From Candidatus Omnitrophota bacterium (lineage in GTDB: Bacteria > Omnitrophota > Gorgyraeia > Pluralincolimonadales > Pluralincolimonadaceae), in assembly GCA_030695925.1 (NCBI GenBank), contig JAUYOH010000046.1, positions 1 to 35,159 on the forward strand: DNA of 35,159 nucleotides, in the 5' to 3' direction. A program made the translations under genes and the position numbers. Below, piece by piece: positions 5,634 to 14,193 of the stretch (positions within the stretch are counted from its first letter, which is position 1; every line of letters begins with the position of its first letter). The notes beneath the pieces are model-generated. The model was given only the letters and a program-made list of their open reading frames with translations. It made no database searches and was not told where the DNA came from.

Positions 5634-7159
5634 CGCAGGAATCCTTTAAACTCATCCACATCTAATACCATGCAGGCGGCGAAGAACGAGACGATGCCGG
5701 CTGCGATTATAACGATTATTTGTATAACCGGTTTAAAGGCGAGCGTCGAGTTCAACCAGATTAAAACAATCCCCATAACGACGCCGGCGATGAGGACGCG
5801 GCCAAAAGACTTAAGTATCGCCAGTCCCCCGAACGGCCCTATCTTTTTCCTCAAGAGATAAAATAATACGGCGAAATTCGCGGCGCTGGAGATCGTCGTA
5901 GCGAGCGCAAGGCCTCCGACCTTCATCGGAAACATAAGGATGGCGCTTAAGATCACGTTGAGAATAAGCGCGATAAAAGCGGCTTTTACAGGCGTGACCG
6001 TATCCTTAAGCGAATAGAACGCCGAGACTACAACCTTTACACCGGCGTAGGCGCAAAGTCCGATCGAATAATAGAATAACGCCGCTGAGGTGATCTCTGT
6101 AGAATAACTGTCAAAGGAGCCTCTCTCAAATAACGCCCGGACTATCGGCGTTGCCAGGATGATAAGCCCTACCGACGCGGGTACGGTTATGAAAAACACC
6201 GACCTCAGCGAAAAAGAGAACGTTTCTTTGAATTTCTCTATATCCTCCTTAACGGCGTGCTCTGATAAAGTCGGAAGCATCGCCTGCGAGAACGCTGTCC
6301 CGAAAATAGCCAACGGGAACTGCCATAACCTGTTTGAATAATAGATCGCGGCGATAGCGCCCTCCCCCACGATAACGGCCAGAGACGCGAAGATAGTGTT
6401 CACAAAGACGTTTAACTGATAAATGCTCGAGCCGACGACCCTCGGAAGAAGCAGCCGTCCGATCTCGGATGAGGCGGGATGTTTAAATTTATTAAATCTC
6501 GGCATAGCCAATCCCCTCTTCATCAGCTGCGGCAGCTGCGCAATAAGCTGCAGGAGGCCGCCGACAAGAACACCTATGGCAAGTCCCATAACAGGGATCT
6601 TCATTATCGGACACAGGAATACGGCACTCGCTATAAAAAGGAGGTTCCATAACGGCTGGCTGAAAGAGGAGGCGCCGAATAGCTTAAGCGAATTAAGCAC
6701 ACCCGTCGTATAGGCGGTCAGGCCCACCAGAAAGATATACGGGAACATCGCGCGCGTAAGGTCGACGGTCAGTTTGAATTTCTCCGCGTCTTTGACAAAA
6801 CCCGGGGCTATCAGCGTGACTATAAAAGGCGCGAAGAGCACACCGAGCGCGGATATGACCGCCAGGACGATCATCATCGCGTTAAGCAGGACCTGCGCGA
6901 GCTCCCAGAACTCCGCCTTCGTCTTCTTGATAGCGTATTCGCTTAAGACCGGCACGAACGCCGCGTTGGCTGCCCCCTCCCCGACCATGTCCCGCAAGAG
7001 GTTGGGTATCCTGAAAGCCACGACGAACGCCTGAAAAGGCATCGATGTCCCGAATACTGCGGCGACAACGATATCCCTTATGAATCCGAGGATACGACTT
7101 GTCAATATCCCAAGGCTTATGATCCCCGCCGATTTGGCTAACGATTTATGTGTTGACAT
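5612..7159 (-). CDS. murJ: MurJ (MviN) lipid II flippase
   Basis: A 515-residue polytopic membrane protein starting MSTHKSLAKSAGIISLGILT. It carries the MurJ signatures SRILGFIRD, AFVVAFRIPNLLRDMVGEGA and a central FERGSFD block, with about 14 predicted membrane helices. MurJ translocates the peptidoglycan precursor lipid II across the inner membrane. Its length matches the family. The ATG at 7159-7157 overlaps the -35 element of the divergent rpsT promoter. Its end overlaps uvrC by 22 bp, giving a murJ-uvrC-ogt transcription unit. Confidence 0.95.
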   Translation of the reverse strand: MSTHKSLAKSAGIISLGILTSRILGFIRDIVVAAVFGTSMPFQAFVVAFRIPNLLRDMVGEGAANAAFVPVLSEYAIKKTKAEFWELAQVLLNAMMIVLAVISALGVLFAPFIVTLIAPGFVKDAEKFKLTVDLTRAMFPYIFLVGLTAYTTGVLNSLKLFGASSFSQPLWNLLFIASAVFLCPIMKIPVMGLAIGVLVGGLLQLIAQLPQLMKRGLAMPRFNKFKHPASSEIGRLLLPRVVGSSIYQLNVFVNTIFASLAVIVGEGAIAAIYYSNRLWQFPLAIFGTAFSQAMLPTLSEHAVKEDIEKFKETFSFSLRSVFFITVPASVGLIILATPIVRALFERGSFDSYSTEITSAALFYYSIGLCAYAGVKVVVSAFYSLKDTVTPVKAAFIALILNVILSAILMFPMKVGGLALATTISSAANFAVLFYLLRKKIGPFGGLAILKSFGRVLIAGVVMGIVLIWLNSTLAFKPVIQIIVIIAAGIVSFFAACMVLDVDEFKGFLRWILRKK

Positions 7160-7181
7160 TTTTTTTGTGATATGGTATTTT
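7153..7181 (+). promoter_or_regulatory. Promoter of rpsT
   Basis: TTGACA (7153-7158), a 17 bp spacer and TATTTT (7176-7181), preceded by TGG as an extended -10. It lies just upstream of the TTG start of rpsT. The -35 hexamer overlaps the murJ start codon on the other strand. Confidence 0.7.
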
Positions 7182-7208
7182 TAGTCCTTACAAAGAAGGG
7201 GACAAAAA

Positions 7209-7469
7209 TTGCCTATACTAAAATCCGCTTTTAAAAGAATGCGCCAGGACAAGAAAAGGCGCGCCAGAAACTCAAAAGTAGAAAATGAATTAAAGTCGTT
7301 GTCCAAAAAATTCGCCGTGGCTTTAGGCGCTAAGACGGCCGAGGCCAAAAAGCTGGGGCTCGAACTCGTCTCGAAGCTGGACAAGGCGCGCTCCAAAGGG
7401 ATGATACACAGAAATAATGCCTCCCGGAAGAAATCCCGCATCTTAAGCAAGCTCGCCAAGATCGGATAA
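7209..7469 (+). CDS. rpsT: 30S ribosomal protein S20
   Basis: An 86-residue, very basic protein (MPILKSAFKRMRQDKKRRAR, later GMIHRNNASRKKSRILSKL) matching S20, which binds 16S rRNA early in 30S assembly. Length is typical. The start is TTG, preceded at 8 nt by GAAGGGG; no in-frame ATG precedes it. Non-AUG starts are known for S20 and can support translational autoregulation. It is the only plus-strand protein gene in the first 19 kb. The last 27 bp overlap the 3' end of the convergent holA. Confidence 0.95.
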   Translation: MPILKSAFKRMRQDKKRRARNSKVENELKSLSKKFAVALGAKTAEAKKLGLELVSKLDKARSKGMIHRNNASRKKSRILSKLAKIG

Positions 7470-8423
7470 TCGAACGATAAGCGATTCAAGGATGACCCTT
7501 TTATCAAGGTCCCTGTTCTTGCAGTCGCGGTCCGCCTTAAGCAGATAATCGAAAGATTTCTTGATATCGTCCAATTTTATCCTCTTGACCATACTCATCG
7601 CCTCGCTTGCCGCCTGCTGGCTCAACCTTAATTCGCTTTGGATATGCCACTGATTTTTACCCTGCGCCATAAGATGCTTGACCTTCATAAGGCGCCTTAA
7701 TTCGGCCCCTATCGCGCCTATTATATTCTCGGGCCTTACCGATTCCCTGAACAAACTGGACAATATGGATAACGACCGTGAGGCCTGTCCTCTGCATACC
7801 GCACCGGTGAGAGTAAAAACTGTCTCCTCAAGCGACTTGCCGATAAGGGCTTCGACATCATCTTTTTCTATATTATGCCTTGCTCCGACGTAGGTGACAA
7901 GTTCTTCAATCGCCCCTTTGATGTTGGCGAGGTCGTCTCCCAATTTTTCCATAAGTAAACTGATAGCCTCATCGCTTATCGTCTTTTTATTTGAGGCGGC
8001 CCTCTCTTTAAGATAGTGGATTAACTTATCTTCCTTAAGCCGCTCGAAGACTTGCGTTGTAGCGTACCTTGAGATAGATGAAAAAAAATCACCCTTACGC
8101 GGACCGATATCTTTAGGCTCGAGGTCGCTGGTCATGACCAAGACGGTCTTCTCCGAAGGGTTCTTGCAGTAATTGGTTATCGAATCCTGCACGGGTTCAG
8201 GGAGTTGCTCTATATCTTTTATAACGACAAAACGTTTTGGGCTTAAGAACGGCTGGGTATTTACGGCATCCTGAAATTCACGCGGTTCGATCTGATCGGC
8301 GTAGAAGAGGGTATAATTTAAATCGGCGTCCGCGCCGGAAAGGACTTCTCTCTTTAAATCGGTTAAGGCCTCTTCCTTAAGGGCGTTCTCTCTTCCTAAA
8401 AAAACGTATATGGGGTTGTGCAT
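7443..8423 (-). CDS. holA: DNA polymerase III delta subunit
   Basis: A 326-residue protein beginning MHNPIYVFLGRENALKEEAL with the delta-subunit pattern: an AAA+-like N-terminal fold, then FLSPKRFVVIKDIEQLPEPV, a helical lid (IGKSLEETVFTLTGAVCRGQ) and a C-terminal collar domain (LMKVKHLMAQGKNQWHIQSE). HolA opens the beta clamp within the clamp loader. The delta subunit has no working Walker A, and none is seen. It lies 9 bp after lptE in a PilZ-bamD-lptE-holA unit; lptE-holA adjacency is common in diderms. Confidence 0.93.
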   Translation of the reverse strand: MHNPIYVFLGRENALKEEALTDLKREVLSGADADLNYTLFYADQIEPREFQDAVNTQPFLSPKRFVVIKDIEQLPEPVQDSITNYCKNPSEKTVLVMTSDLEPKDIGPRKGDFFSSISRYATTQVFERLKEDKLIHYLKERAASNKKTISDEAISLLMEKLGDDLANIKGAIEELVTYVGARHNIEKDDVEALIGKSLEETVFTLTGAVCRGQASRSLSILSSLFRESVRPENIIGAIGAELRRLMKVKHLMAQGKNQWHIQSELRLSQQAASEAMSMVKRIKLDDIKKSFDYLLKADRDCKNRDLDKRVILESLIVRLSDLGELA

Positions 8424-8432
8424 TTGAAAGGC

Positions 8433-8993
8433 CTACCAATCCTCAACCGTCCTTTCAACGACTCTTCTGGCCAGATCCCCGATGGCGTCATTTATGGCGG
8501 CGTCCTCTGAGATGGCTTTGGGACCGACTAAAGCGAATTCGGTGTAACCTACGAACCCATTCTCGGTCCAGACGGCCTTGTCCTTCTTTAAATCGATCAG
8601 CGTCATATTGACGATGATATTCGCCCTGTACTCCTCCACGTCCTTCGTGGCCTCATTGTATCTTAACGGTTGTTTCTCGTAATTGGTCAATTCGCCTTTT
8701 AAGACCAGGTCGGCCTGAGCCTCGCTGGATACGACCTTAAGGTAGCCGTCGAGCAGGAATCTGTTTATCACGGCGTCGGTTATCTTCGTCTCCATCCCGG
8801 GGCGATACAGCCTGTAGGGATTCCTGTCGGAATATTCCTCTCTGATATTAAGGTCTACCTTGTTCTCGAACGGCTTTATGTAGATCTTGGTGCTCTTCTC
8901 ATACGCCAGTGAGCGCATGGAATAACTGCAACCGCTAAATAATACTGCCGAGATCGCGATAATGACTGATAGAAAAAATGCGGCCTTTCTCAT
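8433..8993 (-). CDS. lptE: LPS-assembly lipoprotein LptE-like
   Basis: A 186-residue protein with a signal peptide and lipobox (AVLFSGC, lipidated C22) followed by SYSMRSLAYEKSTKIYIKPF, the typical LptE opening. A region of alternating strands contains ADLVLKGELTNYEKQPLRY and ANIIVNMTLIDLKKDKAVW. LptE plugs the outer-membrane LptD barrel that inserts lipopolysaccharide. The family is weakly conserved, so the call rests on the lipoprotein form, size and the classic placement next to holA. Start overlaps the BamD-like stop as ATGA, which implies coupled translation. Confidence 0.85.
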   Translation of the reverse strand: MRKAAFFLSVIIAISAVLFSGCSYSMRSLAYEKSTKIYIKPFENKVDLNIREEYSDRNPYRLYRPGMETKITDAVINRFLLDGYLKVVSSEAQADLVLKGELTNYEKQPLRYNEATKDVEEYRANIIVNMTLIDLKKDKAVWTENGFVGYTEFALVGPKAISEDAAINDAIGDLARRVVERTVEDW

Positions 8994-9970
8994 TTTTTGG
9001 TCCTTTTCTCTATGAATCTTAATCTCTCTTCAGCCGTTTTGGCTGTGGCAGTCTCGGGGTAGTTCTCGACTATGTTCCTGTAATATATCTCGGCCGAGCT
9101 ATACTGTTTTTGCTTCCAATAAAATTCCGCTATCGAGAAATCGCTCTGCGCCTTCTTCTCTCTTAAGGCCTGATGCATCTTATCCGCCTCGGCCGTAAGC
9201 TTTGACTCGGGATGCCGCCTCGAAAAGTCCTCTATCTCTTTCAGCGCCTCATTGGTCACGGACTGGTCGTAGGTCGGCTTGAGAGACGCCTGCGAAGCGC
9301 ACAATCCGACCTGAAAGTTGGCCTCCTCGGCTAATTTACTTTCGGGATGCTCGTCTATCAATTTTTGAAAAGCGAGCCTGGCCGCCTGATAATCGCCGCC
9401 TTTTTTATAACACTCGCCTATCTTATATAAGGCCTGGTCGGCGTATTTGCCGTATGGGGCGTTATCGACCACTTTCTGGTATATCTCTATCGCCTTCCAT
9501 ACGGACGGAAAAGTCGGGATGCCCCATAGCTTCACCCTCTCGCCGGCATAGAACTTATTCCCGATCTCGAACTCGCGCTCTATCATCTCCTCCATCCTCT
9601 TGCTGAATGGATAGGTCTCTATCGCCTTTTGATACGCCAAGAAGGCCTGTTCGTATTCCTCCAGTCTCTCAAAAGACTGTCCCGCGTAATATTGCGCTTC
9701 GGCGGCGAGCTCGGCCTGCGGATAATATCTGACGAGTTTCAAAAACTCATCGACGGCCTTCTTGTAGTCCTTCGCCTTGTAAAATCTCATCGCCCAGTCA
9801 AACTGTTCGGCAGGTGTGTCCTTTACCGCCCATTTCGGGTTTATCCAAGTGCCGGTCTGCGGTGTCCATATCCAATAGGCGTAACTCGCCTGCTGTATCG
9901 CCAAAGAAGCTGACAGGATCAAAATGGCAAAAAAATATTTTCTCATAGATTTTTTCGTCTTTTTATTCAT
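8990..9970 (-). CDS. BamD/YfiO-like TPR outer-membrane assembly protein, without a lipobox
   Basis: A 326-residue secreted protein. A signal peptide covers about residues 1-31 (KYFFAILILSASLAIQQASYA) and is followed by multiple TPR units: AMRFYKAKDYKKAVDEFLKL, AAEAQYYAGQSFERLEEYEQ, QALYKIGECYKKGGDYQAAR, and others. The layout matches BamD/YfiO, which helps insert beta-barrel proteins. It is somewhat longer than E. coli BamD (about 245 residues). No cysteine lies near the cleavage site (ASYA|YW), so it is not an evident lipoprotein, unlike true BamD. It could instead be a BamD-like tol-pal or secretion TPR protein. Followed by lptE with a 4 bp overlap. Confidence 0.75.
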   Translation of the reverse strand: MNKKTKKSMRKYFFAILILSASLAIQQASYAYWIWTPQTGTWINPKWAVKDTPAEQFDWAMRFYKAKDYKKAVDEFLKLVRYYPQAELAAEAQYYAGQSFERLEEYEQAFLAYQKAIETYPFSKRMEEMIEREFEIGNKFYAGERVKLWGIPTFPSVWKAIEIYQKVVDNAPYGKYADQALYKIGECYKKGGDYQAARLAFQKLIDEHPESKLAEEANFQVGLCASQASLKPTYDQSVTNEALKEIEDFSRRHPESKLTAEADKMHQALREKKAQSDFSIAEFYWKQKQYSSAEIYYRNIVENYPETATAKTAEERLRFIEKRTKK

Positions 9971-9985
9971 AAAAGATAGGAGGCT

Positions 9986-10348
9986 TTACTGCTTAGGGAT
10001 TGACCTTTCCACAAATTCGGCGATATTGCGCCGGTCTTCCTCCGCCATATCCAGAAATTGCATCCCGACTTCGTATTGCTCGCCGTGGGGCCTTTTCTGT
10101 ATCCACGCGACTTTTGAGATGACCCTTACGGCTTTCGGGGTTGAGGGAACAGATACTTCAACTACAAGTCTTGTAAATACCGAGACGAACTCATTGACTA
10201 ACACCCGGATGCCTCCGCTGGATATATCTCTGGCTATAGCGCCCATTACCGAATCGCTGGCTTGTCGTATCCCCCTGTATTGAATTGACATAGTAGTATT
10301 GATTCGCGGATATTGCCTTCTTTCAGGAACCTCCGCCTTCCAATACAT
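9986..10348 (-). CDS. PilZ-domain protein (cyclic-di-GMP binding)
   Basis: A 120-residue single PilZ domain. The N-terminal arginine motif is ERRQYPR (RxxxR) and the second motif is ARDISSGGIRV (DxSxxG), both c-di-GMP contacts. The fold ends with YEVGMQFLDMAEEDRRNI. It is a likely cytosolic c-di-GMP effector; its partner is unknown. The gene heads the PilZ-bamD-lptE-holA unit with its own strong promoter (10388-10416), linking envelope biogenesis genes to a second-messenger sensor. Upstream comEC ends 65 bp away. Confidence 0.9.
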   Translation of the reverse strand: MYWKAEVPERRQYPRINTTMSIQYRGIRQASDSVMGAIARDISSGGIRVLVNEFVSVFTRLVVEVSVPSTPKAVRVISKVAWIQKRPHGEQYEVGMQFLDMAEEDRRNIAEFVERSIPKQ

Positions 10349-10387
10349 CTTTTATCCCCCAATCACTCCATTATCTTATTATGTTTA

Positions 10388-10416
10388 ATTTTACGTTCTA
10401 ATGGAGCATTTGTCAA
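10388..10416 (-). promoter_or_regulatory. Promoter of the PilZ-bamD-lptE-holA unit
   Basis: Minus-strand TTGACA (10416-10411), a 17 bp spacer and TAAAAT (10393-10388). The -35 hexamer overlaps the comEC stop codon. The expected leader before the PilZ ATG is about 33 nt. Confidence 0.75.
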
Positions 10417-12827
10417 TACGAAACTTCGTCAGCATTCCTAAAGGCCCTAATAGAAACATATCTTCCGTTGATTACGGCACTTATCGCTCCGCCCTTGTTA
10501 GTCCTGAATACTTTTATCCCTTTGGCGGAAACCAGTTCCTCGGTCTTCCTGCTTCGGGCCATCTCGCTTAAGGTATTCCCCTGAGAGATGACGGCGTAGG
10601 CCGGCTTTACGGTATCGATCAGGGCTTCTCTTTCCGGAGTCAATTCCTGTCCGTGGTGAGGAAGCATAAGGATCTCCGCTTTGATGAGGGGGGCAAGGCT
10701 CACCATTTCGGATATCGGTCTCTCGCCGATATCTCCGCATAGAAGAACGGCAGTCTGCCCATATTTTATCCTTAACGCCAGTGATTTGTCGTTTTCACTA
10801 ACGGCCGGGTCACTGAGCCATTCAGCAGACGGGTTCAGGCATATTAAACCGATATCTTTTAATCCCTCTATTAAATCGCCGCGTTTTAATATGTACCGCC
10901 TTATTTTATTTTTTACGGCCGCAATCTTAAAATCAAGATATGCGCCGCTCCCGGCTCTTGTGCCGTTCTCGAATACCTCTCTTACCCTTATCCCTTTTAT
11001 GACCGAGATAAGGCCGCCGACGTGGTCCAAATCAGGATGAGTCATGACCACGGCATCTATCACGCTTATCCCTTTATTCCTCAAGAACGGCAATACGACA
11101 TTTCTGCCATTATCCCGGTCGCCGACGGCGCCGCCGTTGCCGCCGTCTATAAGCATATTCCCGCCGTGCGGAAATTCCACGAATACCGAATCCCCGTGCC
11201 CCACATCAAGGAATGTGACCCTTAATCTTCCATCGTCGGGCCTTAACGCGCTATGCCATATGATTATATTTATAAACAACAGCGCCGCAACCGATAACTT
11301 AGCGGGTGGTATCTTCAGCCGTTTATGTTCGATAAACGCGGCCAGAAAAAGATAATACACGGTTATAAGATATAAAGGCGGCTTCGGGAAATAAAAATAA
11401 GCAAACGGGATCTTTGAAAAGGCCTCATTCGCGGCGAATAGCGTATCGCAAAGAAACGATGTCGACGCGGCGAATATCTTCGCTGGAAAGGGCGCTATGA
11501 ATCCAAGCCAGATAAAAGGTATACTGGAGGCGGTTATGAGAAAAGACAGGGGCACGGCAATGAGATTAGAGAAGACGGAAATCGGTGTCGCTATATTAAA
11601 ATAAAATAGGATAAGCGGCAAGAGTCCTATCCACGCGGCGGCCGAGACAAAAACTCCCTCCAATAAATACCTCTTCCATTTACTCACAAACGGGACCGCT
11701 AACTTCCTGTCATAACCAAGCGCCTCTTCTAACTTCGGCGTAATATATAAAATAGAGATAAGCGACAGGAACGAAAGCTGAAACCCCACATCAAAGAAAG
11801 CGTTGGGGTCAAAACCTAAGATTATCACGGCGGCTAGGCCGAGTGAATTCCATAACGACGCTTCTCTCCCTATCAATAATCCGAACAAGAGAGCCATCGA
11901 CATAATGGTCGCCCTGATAACGGAAGGGGTGCCGTTTGTTAAAATGGCGTAGAAGACGAGTAAAGATATAGTCAGTATGATATTCGCCTTTTTAGGGATC
12001 CTCGCTATCCTGAATATAACCATGACAAGAAAGACCAGAAGCCCCACATTGAGCCCGCTGATAGCCAAGAGATGAACGGTGCCCGTCTTCATAAATGTGT
12101 CATTTAATTCATCGCCCAGATCCTGCCTTAGGCCCAAGAGGATCGCGACAAGGAAGCCGGCGTTCTCACGCGGAAGATAGGACATTATAAGTGTCTTGAT
12201 CTTATCTCTTGCCTCATATGCGGCTCGGACGGCCGGATTTCCCATCCCTCTTCGCAATATAACCAGGTCTTCGCTTTTCGCGCTAAAGACAGAGAAAATA
12301 CCGTTCCTCTCCAGGTACCGGCTATAATCGAACTCGCCGGGATTGCCGGGACGCCTTGGCTTCGAGAGAAGGCCTTTCAATAATATCCTGTCGCCGTAAG
12401 TCGGGGCCGCGTCACCGAATACCGCGACTTTTACTTTTCCTAAGACGTCCCGCCTGATGCCTTCTGTCTTAAGGCCGGCCGCCTCCATCATAAAACTTGC
12501 CTTCGGCTGGCCGTAATATGTCCTGTCGGCCTGCGGCTCATTTACGATAAGGCCTTCCAGGTACGCTTCATGTGGTTCTTCCGGAGTAAAATTCTTTATA
12601 TGGTCGGGGGAATAAACCTGCCTCGCCTGATAGAGGAGACATCCGATAAGAAGGAACGCAATGGACAGGGTCAGAAGGGAGGCTATTTTTCTCTTTATCG
12701 TGATAAGTGAGACTAAGATAGACAGGCCCGCCGCGCCGGCGATAAATGAAATGGGGATTTGGATAAAGCTGCCTATCCAAATCCCCAGACTGATAAAAAC
12801 CGCAAGCCAAGCTAAAGGAGAGCTCAT
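10413..12827 (-). CDS. comEC: ComEC/Rec2 DNA-uptake channel
   Basis: An 804-residue membrane protein with the full ComEC layout. An N-terminal helix pair and DUF4131-type soluble region spans about residues 1-190. The competence membrane domain (near 220-500) contains LLAISGLNVGLLVFLVMVIF. The C-terminal metallo-beta-lactamase domain (about 525-790) contains TFLDVGHGDSVFVEF, LIDGGNGG and the metal motif MTHPDLDHVGGL, then LPHHGQ. ComEC carries single-stranded DNA across the inner membrane, and the lactamase domain is thought to degrade the other strand. The intact motifs suggest a working protein. It follows the parvulin and ComEA-like genes and lies about 20 bp after the former. Confidence 0.95.
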   Translation of the reverse strand: MSSPLAWLAVFISLGIWIGSFIQIPISFIAGAAGLSILVSLITIKRKIASLLTLSIAFLLIGCLLYQARQVYSPDHIKNFTPEEPHEAYLEGLIVNEPQADRTYYGQPKASFMMEAAGLKTEGIRRDVLGKVKVAVFGDAAPTYGDRILLKGLLSKPRRPGNPGEFDYSRYLERNGIFSVFSAKSEDLVILRRGMGNPAVRAAYEARDKIKTLIMSYLPRENAGFLVAILLGLRQDLGDELNDTFMKTGTVHLLAISGLNVGLLVFLVMVIFRIARIPKKANIILTISLLVFYAILTNGTPSVIRATIMSMALLFGLLIGREASLWNSLGLAAVIILGFDPNAFFDVGFQLSFLSLISILYITPKLEEALGYDRKLAVPFVSKWKRYLLEGVFVSAAAWIGLLPLILFYFNIATPISVFSNLIAVPLSFLITASSIPFIWLGFIAPFPAKIFAASTSFLCDTLFAANEAFSKIPFAYFYFPKPPLYLITVYYLFLAAFIEHKRLKIPPAKLSVAALLFINIIIWHSALRPDDGRLRVTFLDVGHGDSVFVEFPHGGNMLIDGGNGGAVGDRDNGRNVVLPFLRNKGISVIDAVVMTHPDLDHVGGLISVIKGIRVREVFENGTRAGSGAYLDFKIAAVKNKIRRYILKRGDLIEGLKDIGLICLNPSAEWLSDPAVSENDKSLALRIKYGQTAVLLCGDIGERPISEMVSLAPLIKAEILMLPHHGQELTPEREALIDTVKPAYAVISQGNTLSEMARSRKTEELVSAKGIKVFRTNKGGAISAVINGRYVSIRAFRNADEVSY

Positions 12828-12846
12828 GCCTTAAGCCGGCCGAAAA

Positions 12847-13782
12847 TTACTTAGGTTGAGTCGGTGCCACTGGCGCAACCGGAGCTTCCGCAGGTTTATT
12901 CTCTACCGGCGGCATCAATACATCTTTATAGATGACTACCTTGTTCCTGTCTTTCAGCTCTTTAAGCAGGGAATCAAACCGGTCTTTCTGTTTTTGCGAC
13001 AAGAGCATCTGCTTTAACTGGTCTTTGACTTCGTCAAACGAAAGTTCTTTTTCCGGCTGCTTCTCGTTCACCTTTATAATGTGATAACCGAACTGTGTCT
13101 TGACAACGTCACTTAACTGTCCGGGCTGAAGCGCGAACGCCGCCTGCTCAAATTCAGGGACCGTCTGTCCCTTGGCTATAAAACCGAGCTCGCCGCCATT
13201 CTCTTTGCTCGCGTCCTTCGATTTCTCTTTCGCGAGAGCGGCAAAATCGGCCCCGGCCTTAAGCTTGGCGAGGATATCCTTCGCTTCGGCTTCATTATCA
13301 ACGAGGATGTGGAATACCTTTATCTTCTCGGGTTCCTTGAATTTATCTTTGTTGCCGTCATAATACGCCTTTGCGTCGGCGTCACTTACCGCGACCTTCT
13401 GCTCTATCTCTTTCTTGAGGTATTCCCTGATCACTATCTCTTTGGTGGCTTCCTCTATCTGTTTCTTGACTTCCGCGTTTTTTTCCACATTCTGCTTCAG
13501 CGCCTCCCCATACAGCAACTTCTGGTTAATGATGCTGTCGAGGAACATGGCCTTATTCGTCAGGGCCATCGCCTGATACTGCTTGGGGATGTCGCCTATC
13601 ATCTTATCCATTTCCTCAAGAGTGATCTTCTCTTTGCCTACCTCCGCCACTATTTTACCGCCCTTAACCGCGGCCTCTTTCTTTTCGGCCTGCGGCTTGC
13701 CGATGTTCGCGCCCTTACAGCCGAATGCAGCGCATGCGACAAAGATGGCCGCAAGCACCGCTATAAACCTTGACCTTGACAT
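12847..13782 (-). CDS. Parvulin-type peptidyl-prolyl isomerase lipoprotein (SurA/PrsA-like)
   Basis: A 311-residue lipoprotein: a signal peptide with CAAFGC lipobox (C22), a SurA-N-like helical chaperone segment (about 40-150), and a parvulin domain near 155-245 (KVFHILVDNEAEAKDILAKL, ADFAALAKEKSKD, NGGELGFIAKGQ, FGYHIIKVNEK). A helical stretch and a Pro/Ala-rich tail (PAEAPVAPVAPTQPK) follow. It should assist folding of exported proteins at the membrane. A promoter (13830-13857) and AAAGGAG precede the ATG, so it may also be transcribed apart from leuS-comEA. Confidence 0.92.
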   Translation of the reverse strand: MSRSRFIAVLAAIFVACAAFGCKGANIGKPQAEKKEAAVKGGKIVAEVGKEKITLEEMDKMIGDIPKQYQAMALTNKAMFLDSIINQKLLYGEALKQNVEKNAEVKKQIEEATKEIVIREYLKKEIEQKVAVSDADAKAYYDGNKDKFKEPEKIKVFHILVDNEAEAKDILAKLKAGADFAALAKEKSKDASKENGGELGFIAKGQTVPEFEQAAFALQPGQLSDVVKTQFGYHIIKVNEKQPEKELSFDEVKDQLKQMLLSQKQKDRFDSLLKELKDRNKVVIYKDVLMPPVENKPAEAPVAPVAPTQPK

Positions 13783-13829
13783 CTTATTCTCCTTTCCTGT
13801 TTGTCTTTTTGATAAACGAATAAAGTGTT

Positions 13830-13857
13830 AGTATATCACATAAACCTATTTCAGCAA
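13830..13857 (-). promoter_or_regulatory. Candidate promoter of the parvulin gene
   Basis: Minus-strand TTGCTG (13857-13852), a 16 bp spacer and TATACT (13835-13830), overlapping the 3' end of the ComEA-like gene. It leaves a leader of about 40 nt before the ATG at 13782. Confidence 0.5.
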
Positions 13858-14193
13858 AATATATTCCTTGATCTCTTCGTATTTCTTTGGGCCGATGCCC
13901 CTGACCTTCGTCAGGTCTTCCTTAAAGAGAAAAGAGCCGTGGGCTGCGCGGTAATCTATGATATCTTTCGCCAACTTCGGGCCCACGCCGGGTAAGGTCT
14001 CGATCTTATTTACACCCGCGGTATTTATATTGACGACGCGCTTCTCTTTAACGGCGGCCTCATAGTCCATGGAAACAACTTTTAATTTCGGGCGGGCGAA
14101 ATAATTCCTATAACCTAATACCGCCAGCCCCAATACGGCGAAGGCGCTTAACGCGATCAATACCCTCTTCTCCTGTGTCGTCAGGTTAAACAA
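13846..14193 (-). CDS. ComEA-like helix-hairpin-helix DNA-binding protein
   Basis: A 115-residue protein with one N-terminal membrane anchor (residues about 10-30) and a C-terminal (HhH)2 domain: [53 protein letters not shown]. ComEA-type proteins bind incoming DNA outside the inner membrane and pass it to ComEC. The presence of comEC 1 kb downstream supports this role. Its ATG overlaps the leuS stop by 8 bp. Confidence 0.88.
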   Translation of the reverse strand: MFNLTTQEKRVLIALSAFAVLGLAVLGYRNYFARPKLKVVSMDYEAAVKEKRVVNINTAGVNKIETLPGVGPKLAKDIIDYRAAHGSFLFKEDLTKVRGIGPKKYEEIKEYILLK

